Made by a program: the position numbers and the translations under genes
Shown here: positions 11,079 through 21,154 of the stretch, piece after piece
Layout: every line of letters begins with the position of its first letter
How positions within the stretch are numbered: position 1 is the first letter of the stretch
The notes under the pieces: generated by a model
What the model saw: only the letters and a program-made list of their open reading frames with translations
Databases searched by the model: none
What the model was told of the DNA's origin: nothing
Source of the DNA: Cryptomeria japonica
Lineage: Eukaryota; Streptophyta; Pinopsida; Cupressales; Cupressaceae
Length of the DNA: 64,000 nt
Assembly (NCBI RefSeq): GCF_030272615.1
Contig: NC_081411.1
Span: 159,541,471-159,605,470 of the forward strand
Reading direction: 5' to 3'

Positions 11079-12352
11079 TGATATTGACTAGTGAAGGTAT
11101 TAGTTTAATATTGAACAATGAAATCTATTATGAAATTCAAGTTTGACAAATTCAAATTGAACTAGTATACCATATTTGTAATATAAATGATTGTTTTGTT
11201 TAGCATATTCATGACATGATATTCTTAACTTAATTCTGGTATTTAAACTGTAAATAGTATATAATTATAATTTTTATAGATTTTTTGTGTGACATGCCCA
11301 AAATGTTACCAGAGCAATTTTTTTCCACATTGGCATACTATGCACATACCCATGCTTGATTCTAATTTGGCAACTTATAAATAGCCAAGAGAAAATCTAT
11401 GAAACAGCCCAAACAAGAGAATAAATGAGAAAAAGTCCATCTCAATGGAAACATCAAGATTCCAAATTGCAAATCAAAGATACGACTATTGTGGAAAGAT
11501 GTTAAAACAATTATTAAATAACAGGCAATTTTTTAATTTCTTATTGATTTTTCTTTAGTTGAATGGCCTCATATAGCAAGCCAAGGCCTAGGAAGTTATG
11601 TTTTGTTGAGAAATGGGTTTCTTGTAATATCCTGCCAGTTTATTTATTTTAAATTTAAATATAACAAACCCTAACTCACAATCATAGTAGTTTGCACAAA
11701 GGGAATACTACCGATTTTAAACCCTAGTAAATTTTGAAGGGATTTGTATAATTAAACCTAGGTATGAAATCCCTATTGCTTCTTGATGAAATGATCCCAA
11801 AAGTACAAATAATGTGTTTGATTCTTTAAACGGATATAATGTTCAAAATTTTGCTCAAAAAAGAATGAATTAATCTTCTGCAGCAGCTGCTAATTTATCT
11901 CTAAATCTGCAACAATGTACTTCTTAATGAACGCCTTTGAAACACCTCCAAATCTGCTTAACATCTACAATTACAATGCCACAACCTGTTTGTAGTTGAA
12001 AGGATATTTTAATTTAAACTATAATTGATCAAATTTGCACAATGGTAATCTCCATGTGACACGAATTGTGGGTTTTCGTCCTCCAATTCCAGACCTAGAA
12101 GGGTTTCATCCTCGGGTTAATTGGATTGTAGTTCCATGCTCTGCAAGGAGCAAAAATAAAAAAATAAATGTTTTCTCAATATCCCCCTTCTCCTTCCTTG
12201 GTCTCTCTTAAATAGAGTCTTCATCCAACAGTGATAAACCTTCAAATGTCCTTTGAAGGGTAAACTTCAATTTTAATTCAAATGATAAATTTAATCAACA
12301 TTAGCATGATTGTTGGTTGCGCACTTCCACTTCAAAGTTTTTCTTAAGCTGC
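11079..12352. other. AT-rich stretch without an assigned gene
   Basis: Sequence between the young Copia element and solo LTR B. No long frame on either strand. A 45 bp minus-strand frame near 11930-11975 lies between splice-like AG and GT dinucleotides but is too short to support. It may be intron of the gene beginning at 18674. Confidence 0.35.
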
Positions 12353-12785
12353 AAACCTGTTGTGACCATTTCACACATCGCCCCATTGCCAATGGGGACC
12401 CCTGCCTTTTGCTTTCTAGGGTTTGTTTTCTAGGTCTTTTAGGGTTTTGTCTGTTAGCCTTTAGCTTTCAAGTGTCGCCAAGGGGATCGCCTAGATAGCA
12501 GGTTCTGCTTGAGTTAGGTCAGGTTGGTGAGTGATGAAGTCTGGAATGTCCTGATCCTGAAATTTGGCTAAGTCTGGAATGCCCTGATCCTGAAATTTGA
12601 CTAAGTCTGGAAAACTGAAAATCCTCCAGAAACTAGATTTTGCAATATAGCTCCTAGAGGTCTGAAACCACTCTCAAACATCCTGAAAGTATATATGGAA
12701 TATAACTTAAAGTATAAGTGACACACTTATACTTAAATGTTATATTCCATGAAATTATCTTAACGGAGAGTCTAAAAATGTCAAA

Positions 12786-13994
12786 TTTCGCTCCTGACCC
12801 TTCCAGAGGGTCCAGAGCGAAAATCAACCTAGGACTCATTTCTTGCCTTATTTGACCAAATTTTGATTTGCAAGGCATTTTGAAGGGAAAATTGGAAATG
12901 TTAAAAAATGATGGATTCTAGCCTGGAAGAGGAATTTCGCTCCTGACCCTTCCGGAGGGTCCAGAACGAAATTCATCATAAACTTCATTTACCACCTTGT
13001 TTGGGCTTGCAAAATTGGTTCCTGGCCTTGAGAATGATCTAATCTTGCCCTGTGAAATGATTTGAGACTAAAAAGTTGAGCGGTTTAGCCTAAATTGAAG
13101 ATTTCGCTCCTGACCCTCTCAAGAGGTCCAGAGCTAAAATTGTATTTAAGTTTATTTGTCACTAATTTTGGCTAACTTGTTTTATGCAAGGTCTCCTGGA
13201 AGGAAGATTGGATGTCACTTGATGCATTTGGAGGTTTGAAAGCATGAAAAAATGGTGAATTTTGGGCAACAAAGGTAAATTCGCTCCTGACCCTTGCTGA
13301 AGGCCCAGGGCGAAATTTTGAATTTCGCTTATTTTGTAGTGAAAAAGAGCAAGTCTTAAAACATGAGTGAAATAAAGACATCTCCCTTTACCCACCTGAG
13401 AAAGTGTCAATTTGAAAAAGTGAAGGATTTTGTTGAAAACTTAAAATTCGCTCCTAACCCTTGCTGAGGGCCCAGGGCGAAAAACCTAAAATTGGACTTT
13501 TCCTCCAGAATTGAGCGAAGTTAGGCCTAGGGATAAGCTTGAAATGATGTTTGAATTGATTTAACGTGAAAAGGGATTGTTAAGAATGAAAGTTTTAAGG
13601 ATAAGGAGGAAAATCGCTCCTGACCCTTCCTGAGGGTCCAGGGCGAAATTTCCAAGTTCTCCCCTTTTTTTGCAAAATTAAGACAAGATCTTGCTATTCA
13701 TGATTTGGATGGGAGGGAGGCATGATGTTCTTTGCCTTAGAAGTGATTTCAAGTTAAAAGCATGAAGAAATATGCCTAAAACTCAAAATTCGCTCCTGAC
13801 CCTTCCTGAGGGTCCAAGGCAAAAATCCTAAAATCTCCCATTTTGCCTTGCAAAATGAAATCAAACTTGGATTGGGAGAAAGAAGAAAGATATTTCCTAC
13901 CATTGAGAGGTGGACTGAAGTTGGAATGATCAAAAATGAGCTACAAAAAGCAAAAATCGCTCCTGACCCTTCCAAAGGGTCTAGGGCGAAAATA
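12786..13994 (+). repeat. Dyad-symmetric array, 8 units about 167 bp apart
   Basis: Units start at about 12786, 12935, 13102, 13279, 13446, 13611, 13786 and 13952 (spacing 149, 167, 177, 167, 165, 175 and 166). Each carries a 37-43 bp inverted repeat: left arm TTTCGCTCCTGACCCT, a short loop, then AGGG, TCCA or CCCA, and right arm GAGCGAAA or GGGCGAAA. Spacers also share CTTGCAAAAT-like pieces, so the full unit is about 167 bp. Confidence 0.9.
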
Positions 13995-15619
13995 TCAAAA
14001 AATCTATTATTCAACCTTGTTTGATTGAGTCTAAGGCAAATTACAAGATTGAGAATACAAAGGCATGGAAATTTGCAAATATTGGTTGAGAAAATTTCAA
14101 TTTTATCTAGTGAGCAAGTCTAGACGAGGAGTTCAAACCATCACTATGGATATCTTGATGCTTAAGGAGTCTTGATCAAGCTTTAACATTCCTAAGCTAG
14201 CCTATAGCCGTTCATTAAATTTGCCTATTTCAAGACATTTGGAAAACTAAAGCAAGTTCGCATAAATTAAGGCATTCATAATTTGATTAATTAAATTCTA
14301 AGCCTTAAAACAAATGAAAAAACCCACCTTTGAAGCCTTGAAATTAATTTTCAAATTTTAAATGAAGGTGAGCGCTCAAATACATTTATTTGCTTTTACA
14401 AGCAAGTCGGCCTCCTTTTAAGTGGGATTTTATCTTATTTTAAAGCTAATTTGCCAAGTTGGCCATCCTTCAAAAAGGGGGGTTTTATTTCATTTTTATT
14501 TCCTTTTTGTCAAGTCGGCCTCAACAAGAATCAAGATAAGCACTCTATATAATGGGAGAGGTTCTTTAGCAAATTCAAATCATTCTTGCATTATCTCTCA
14601 TGTGAATTTAAAGAGCATATTTGGAGGTGCGAAATTGGGCAAGCTGGAGGATAATTTCCAGATTTTGGAAGGTGTTTGAAGGCGATTTTTTGCTAGGTGT
14701 GGAGACTAAATTTATTTTGAAGGCTAATGGAGGTGTAATTCATCCAAGGGAGGACTATAATCTAAGCCTTGTCCATCAAAATCCGGTCTTCTTTCATCAT
14801 TTTTCAAGGTTTTATAGTTAGGCTTTCAAAGGAGGAGGTATGAGGAATCATTTTGAAGTTCTTATTTAAGATTTAATTTGATTTCATTGCCATTAATTTA
14901 GAAAAATGAAGAATTCTGGATTTATCATGACATTTTCAAATTAATATCTTGAATCTTCCCTTTGGAAAGTCTTAATTTCATGCTTTAAGGTTTGATGCTC
15001 AAAGACTAACTTTAATCTTTTGTGTAGGCATCAAATGGAGACCCCGAAGTTGGAAGATCAACCACTTGGCGGACCCTCATCAAAGAAGATCAAGTCAGGG
15101 CAAGGACAAGGGCGACCTCCTCCTGTCTGGCATCGGCAGGGACGGCCTTCTTCGGTCAAGCATCATCAGGAATAGCCTCTTCCAATCCAGCATTCCAAGG
15201 CGAGGTACATCATCATCCTGCACATCAAAGACAAAAGAAGTCAGAGCAAGGGTTCGTTGGGGAAGCAGATAGTTTCAGAAGAGTTAATTAAAGCTAGCTT
15301 CTCAACAACATCAAGTTGAATATCTACCAAGTTACAAGTGTCAGACGAGGTGGCATCCCAGTCATCACTTCTCCAGTCGGTTCGGTCCACCTCAGCATGT
15401 CCAGATTCAATGTACCTGACTCATTAAAGGTGGCACAAACTTCGATGTACCTTCCCCAGCTATCCATTGGTCGAATTTTCCAGATAAGACATGTGTCCAA
15501 TTAATACAATTATTTCATTGGTCAGCATTAAGTTTGTTGTAACAAACCCTAATTAGGGTTTTCATTGTAGAATCTTGGCCATTGATCTCAAATTGATCTT
15601 AGCCATTGAATTGTATTAA

Positions 15620-15636
15620 GGGCACTATATAAGCCC
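15620..15636 (+). promoter_or_regulatory. TATA box of solo LTR B
   Basis: TATATAAG at 15626-15633 in the block conserved with solo LTR A. A second TATA-like CTATATAA lies near 14545-14552 and could be another start. Confidence 0.6.
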
Positions 15637-16533
15637 CGACACTTCATTTGTAAAGGCTAATAAAGAGTAGATAGAAGAAGGAATAGAATAGTGAGAGAAC
15701 AAGGAATAGTTAGTTCATAGAGGTTAGAATAGCTAATAGCAAATAGAATAGCAATTAGAGTAGAATAGGAGGACAAGGCAAGAAATTGTTGCCATTGATT
15801 GTAAATAAACTCCATTTTCATTGAAGTAATGGTGAAGTGTGTTGTTTCTTGCAATATGCATGGTTTCTTGTTGAATCTTCAATTCCAGATGATAGATGAT
15901 TAGATTGAATGAAGAAAATTGTTGAATGTACCTGTGTGGAATCCGTCTAATCCAAACCGCTAGCCTCTTGCTGATGGTAAGTGCGCCTTGCGTTGTCAAC
16001 TGGAACAAAATGAGCTTAATCTTAAGTCATTACACATCTATTGTTCATGCATTATCTTGAATGGTGATCAGTGTATGATGGTGTACGATTTGAACACATT
16101 GGAAGCACCCCTTAGAAGATCGCATTGAGCTGGTGTTGAATTGTTCAAGCCTGATGATGAGACCCAGCCCAGTAGGACTCCACCTAGTCATTCATCCATC
16201 TTCTCGCATTCTAGGTAGTAGAGTAGACTTCCTGAACCTTGCATCTTTTGCCATTTGTTTGTCTTCCAATTAGTAAATAGGACTCATGATTCCAGCAAAT
16301 CAGACGTTTAGGTCGTCAAGTGTAAGTCCCCTTGTGATTCCAGCAAAATCACATCATACCACAAAGAGCTTATCCACACGTAGAGATCCTACATAACAGA
16401 ACCTTGGAGTTACTCTGACTGATCCTTCGGCGAGATCTTCAGCAGTCAGGAACTTTGCTCAAGAGAGGATAAGGTACCTTTTAGGTATTTTATTCTGTGT
16501 TCGCATGTGCATGAAAAACACATCAACAAAACC

Positions 16534-18429
16534 CTCTCTCTTATGAATTAATGTTGTGCTGCCAATTGGAGTTAGGCAGCTAGAACCAACATGATATATT
16601 TTGAGCATTCTTCAAAGCGTGGTACCAAGCAAACCTCACAGGCCCACCTTTGATTAAGTTCCCATGCAGCCAAGAGAATTTTAAATTAATTGACTTATCT
16701 AATATTTCTGCGCTGGCTGTCTATTTACTGAGAAGCAGCAGAATTTGAAATCTCCTATCTTTCAATTTACACAGCTCACTCACTTCAAATGTCTAAGTTC
16801 AGTGCTACGATTGTCCGCCTAGTACTTAGACTCAAGCAAGTCAAAAATTAGAATAAGTATTAATATGAAATTGGTATGCTGGAATCATTCTGGACATTGT
16901 ATCAAACATTTTAGCCCTGGCTCTTGTTTCATTGTAGTGAATTCCAAGATCCATGAGAAATGATAGGCACTGGGTTTAGTCTTGGTTTAATTTGAAGAAG
17001 GGGCGTTAATTTCTGAACACTACAGTCCCTGATTATTTGGTTTACGGTAAAATAGATCCAACTGACTCAAGTGAACTGCGTGGTCATGATTGACTTTACT
17101 ACAAGCCATGCATCTTTTGTTCCTACCTAAGTTGGGTTATTGTGACACTGTTTTATTTTGTCGAATTTCACAAAAGGGCATGAATTAGCTTGTCCCCTCC
17201 CAGGATATTATTAATTACAGATACCAATAGTGACATCTAATTTTAAATAATTTTTAATCTATACTGGATATCATAATGATTTGCGCTTGTTCCATGACAG
17301 ATCTCATGGTAATAGGTATAAGTAAAGCTCATATCTCACTGTTATACAATTAACATCAATGGAACTCACTCTGATTATAGCTAAACACAATAAGTATTGT
17401 ACAGGTAGTTGTCAAACCTGAGCATTATAAGATAAATAATTATAAACATGCCCACTAAAATTTGCAATGGGGTTTGAATTTGGGTCTAGTTTGGCTTTGC
17501 TTTTGGTTTACAGAATTGAATCATGAATTTTCTATAAGCAGGTGGGGCATCAGTTTATGTGAAATTGTCCCATGAATAAAAATGTGCACAACACACTTAT
17601 GGATTTCAAGTAAATCTCCTAAGCAACTGCTACCACAACGATTGTCAGAATTGAACCTAATAGACTGTTAAGAATAACTAGAGATGCCACCATCTACATT
17701 TGAGTGCAACAACATTCTCAAGTTTTAAGAACATGGTCCAAGCTTAATTCGCGCCACCTTAAAAACAGCCCATTAATTTAACAAAGACTTGACAAAATGA
17801 AAATGGATAGAAGCTTCCATAAGTTTTTTTTTAAAGAAATTGAGATCAATATAGCCCAACAGAATGATATATAATGGTAGCACAAGAGCGTGACTCAAGT
17901 TAAATCCCCTTACACATTTGAGTGCAACACATATTCACAAGTTTTCAGAACATGGTCCAAGCTTAATACACGCCACTTTAATAGCAGCTCATTAACTCAG
18001 CCAATAGTTAACCAGAAAAAATATTAACATTCATACAATTTTTCATAGAAATTGGAAGTAGCATAGTCCAAGGAAATGTCCTGTAACAGTAGCTCGTAGA
18101 AGCATGACCCAAGTTCAAATAACATCACTGCAACAAAGCAGCCCATAACTCACGGTATTTGTGTGACCAGGTTGTGGAGTAATAGTAAGAATCTAGGGCA
18201 TAAACCAAGTTTTAAAAATCGGTTTGAAATTACCCCAGCCGCATCAAAAAGTTTTCGATTATGCAAAAAAACTAAACAAGAGAAAAGGCGGACTATAACG
18301 GCATCTGGCCTGATTGTGGTGTAACCATAACCAGGTAAACTCCGCCATGATCCAGGTTTATAAATTGTAAAAATGCAGTTCAAAATGAGCCCACTCTGCA
18401 TTAGAAGGCTACCCATAAATTCGCCCATA
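16534..18429. other. Non-coding stretch, possible intron
   Basis: No supported exon, RNA gene or element terminus. It lies downstream of the donor site of the minus-strand exon at 18512-18674 and could be its first intron. The only clear structure is a 219 bp tandem duplication. Confidence 0.4.
17690..18125. repeat. Diverged 219 bp tandem duplication
   Basis: Two copies, about 17690-17907 and 17908-18125, share 'acatggtccaagcttaat' (17732 and 17951), a following 'cgccac.tta' stretch and 'aagttcaaat/aagttaaat' near their ends. A weaker third copy may begin near 18125. Confidence 0.7.
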
Positions 18430-18511
18430 ATTTACCGATAAATAAAGATACAGCAGATAGAGTTGATAAATACAAAACTCAACCAAAAAAAAAAAGGGTT
18501 AAGATGAACAC

Positions 18512-18674
18512 CTGGTAAATTTTCCTGAAAATCAAATCCCCCAAAACTCTTAAGCTTTCCATCCTCGATGTGATCATCTTCAGAAGCATCCGCCATTTCA
18601 ACGTCTGAGAGAAAACTCGCATTGCCTGAAAAATCGTCTTCATAAATTGCCTCCAATACGCTCTCTCTATCCAT
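18512..18674 (-). CDS. Putative first coding exon of an unidentified host gene
   Basis: An ATG at 18672-18674 opens a 54-codon frame beginning MDRESVLEAIYEDDFSGNAS. It is acidic and serine-rich, as in many nuclear plant proteins. It ends in a good splice donor (CCAG then GTGTTC, GT at 18511-18510), leaving a phase-1 junction. Beyond the donor the frame turns hydrophobic and then stops, as expected for intron. The codon pattern and absence of nearby TE termini separate it from the surrounding repeats. I do not recognise the protein and found no convincing second exon, so intron 1 would be long or the gene may be a fragment. Its promoter would lie at 18675-19000. Confidence 0.5.
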
Positions 18675-19349
18675 ATCTTAAACCGTGGGCTTTAAGTAAT
18701 TGGGTTTTTGAGAATGTTATTGTCCCAATCTGGGGATTCACTCAAGGACAAATAATGAAAGATTTTCAATGAAGAATGTAATGAATTTGCTTTCACACAG
18801 ACATGGCCTTATAGAATCCGAACGCAAGAAAACCAAATTGAAGATCGAATATATAAATCGGTTTATGTGTTTTAATTGTAGAAGAAAGGATTAATTCATG
18901 TGAGATTAAGGCATTGGAATGTGGCGGGAAAAAAGTTGAATAGATAATAAATTTTAAATTAGAAAATGTCCAAATAAGAGGCGCAAGTTCATGTTCGTAG
19001 GGTTGGAGTTGGTGGAATTTGATCTCCATCTTGTAATCATTATTAGATGGATATACATTATAATTGAAAATAATAAGATTAATTTTATTAATTTTATTTT
19101 ACATTTGAGATTAGGTTATGTTGATGATATTTGGTATGGATTAGTTAATTTTAAAGTTGTATGTAAATTCATATTTAGTTTTTTTATATTTAAATTTTAA
19201 ACTTCATATCATTAAAAATAAAAAATTATAAAATATTTTTTTTTTTAAAGAATATTGTAATTATGAAATGGTAGAATTTTTTTAATATAGTTGTTTTTAT
19301 TTTATATTTATATATCTATTTAAAATTTATAATTTTGGATTGTCAAAAA
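18675..19349. other. AT-rich spacer, possible promoter of the 18674 exon
   Basis: Nothing coding is seen. The 18675-18990 part is upstream of the minus-strand exon. The 19030-19340 part is extremely AT-rich and borders the 5' end of the L1 element. Confidence 0.35.
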
Positions 19350-19726
19350 AGTTGTCAAGCAACTTGTATAAGGCGTTGGATGGCGTCATGCGTGTGGGAG
19401 GTTGCAAAGGGTCGAGCTAGGGCACTGATGCCCTAGCTCGTGAGCATTTGTGCGTGCAGGGCGTTGGGGGTGGGCAGTGGAGGATTGCACAGGGCGGGGA
19501 GAGGCTGAGGGTATGGGGTGTAGAGCGGTGGTCAACGAGAGGGGAGTAGACTACGCGGCGGGGGTTCTTCTCTTCTTTTTTTCTGCAGACCATGGGTTTC
19601 CAGTGGGGCTGGGGGCTACAGTTGGTTCTTCTTCCCGGTGGTGCTTGGGAGGGGTGGGGTCTTGGGTGTCGTGCTTTCTTGCGGGCCCCTTTGGGGTGTG
19701 AGCTCCTTATCCTTTTTTGAGACCTA

Positions 19727-21154
19727 ATGTCGAGTATTGGTGGTGAGACCTCGAAGGTTCCTCCCGCAATGGATTTTCATGTTGCGGTGAGCTCAGAATC
19801 CCCAACCCAGAGCATGAAGACTTTTAACAATAATATATTTTCCTCAAATTCGAGGTCTGCTAGTGCTGGTAGCTCTCGCATTATGAAGATCAATGGTTGT
19901 CTGGAGAGATGCAGTGAGAGGCCGAGGCTGGTTATTCCTCCAAACATGATAGTTGAAGACATTGAGTACTTTTCAAAACACTTGCTTTACTGCAAGTTTT
20001 TGGGAATGAGGGTTTCTTTGCAGTTTTTGGAAAATTGGGCGCAAAGGACTTGGGCACCGGAAGGGGAAATGGAGATTATGTTGCTGGCAAACAACTACTT
20101 TATGGTTACTTTTAACTGCATGGAGGATCGCAATAGGGTTTTTGAAGGAGGCTCATATTTTTACAATCAGGTGGGTTTGTTCATCAAACCTTGGCATGCG
20201 GGGTTGAACCCTTCAGAGGAGCTCCCGAATAGGGTTCCAGTGTGGGTTTGTTTACCACGCTTTCCAATGGAATGTTGTTGAGAGGATGTGCTTTGGATGC
20301 TTGTTGCACTGCTTCAAAAGCCTGTAGGATCTTCAACACAAACCCTAGGGAGAAAGGTAATGACCTTTGCGCGTATCTGTGTTGAAATCGATCTTAGTAA
20401 ACCTTTACCATATGTTATAGATATGTGTGTGGGCTCTTATTCTTGGGTTCAGCAATTAGATTGTGAGACATTACCATTTCAGTGTCGTCTATGTCATGAG
20501 TATGGTCATTTACAGTGCAAGTGCCCTAGATATAAACCAGCGGTGCGCCAACCTCAGATGTCAGCCCACAACCTAGATGGGGCTGATAAAGGAAAAGTTG
20601 CTATGTCGGTCGAGGTTGTGGGTGCTAATGGTTTTGTCTCAGCTAAGACAAAGAATAGGAATCGAGGACAATAGAGGTCCTTACAGGAGAGACAGGAGGA
20701 GGATACCTTTAACAGATTCGAGGCCTTTGATGACCTTAGCCAGCAGGAGGTGAACTTGGGGTTAACCCCTTTGGACCAAGGTGCTTCAGGGGGGGCTCCA
20801 GAGTGAGTGGTTGAGGACTCGTCTCAGGCTCCGCAAGTGGTTGGAAGGCAGCAAATGGAGATGGATCAGCCAGTAGAGGTCCAGTTGGGACTCTCTTCTA
20901 GTGTGGAGGTGAATTTGGTTGGGGGAGAGGATTCTCTGTTAGCTCTGAAATCGGAACCGACTGGGGGTAAAAGTAATAAGTCCTCCGTTCACCTGGGTCT
21001 TCATCAGAAAGATATTAAGAAAAGTGCTTCGGAGAAGAGCTCAAAGGTTGGCAGAAATAAGGATTTGGATAAGATTAAATTGATGAGGGAAAATTTGGTC
21101 GAGTCAAGGTCGGTAAAGACTCTGGATTCTCACTTTTCCAATCCTCCAAAATGA
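19727..21154 (+). pseudogene. L1 ORF1, RNA-binding protein, three stops
   Basis: One continuous frame of about 475 codons with in-frame TGA (20279-20281), TAG (20672-20674) and TGA (20804-20806). The N-terminal half (residues about 55-185) resembles the DUF4283 domain of plant L1 ORF1. It is followed by a zinc knuckle CRLCHEYGHLQCKC (CX2CX4HX4C) at 20483-20524. ORF1 proteins coat the LINE RNA. The C-terminal third is Ser/Lys/Gln-rich. Its final TGA overlaps the ORF2 start in ATGA. Confidence 0.9.

Larger units (their letters stand above)
12358..16528 (+). mobile_element. Solo LTR B, 4.2 kb, same family as solo LTR A
   Basis: Starts TGTTGTGACCATTTCACAC and ends CACATCAACA, with perfect 5 bp duplications AAACC at 12353-12357 and 16529-16533. 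At 4,171 bp it is a very large LTR. No protein-coding interior or partner LTR is seen, so it is a solo LTR. Blocks shared with solo LTR A include the first 60 bp, the 'agtttcagaagagttaat' stretch (15269; compare 2567), the TATA region and the last 100 bp. The part between start and promoter differs: here a dyad array, there a TGTGCA array. Confidence 0.9.

Noticed and set aside
13162-13410. Frames across the dyad array (also 13754-14014)
   Set aside because: They repeat the dyad sequence (for example FALDPLEGSGA at each unit) and reflect the array, not a protein.
18150-18428. 92-codon minus-strand frame just downstream of the putative host exon
   Set aside because: Lies in the presumed intron, overlaps the end of the 219 bp repeat and has no conserved motif or matching splice sites.
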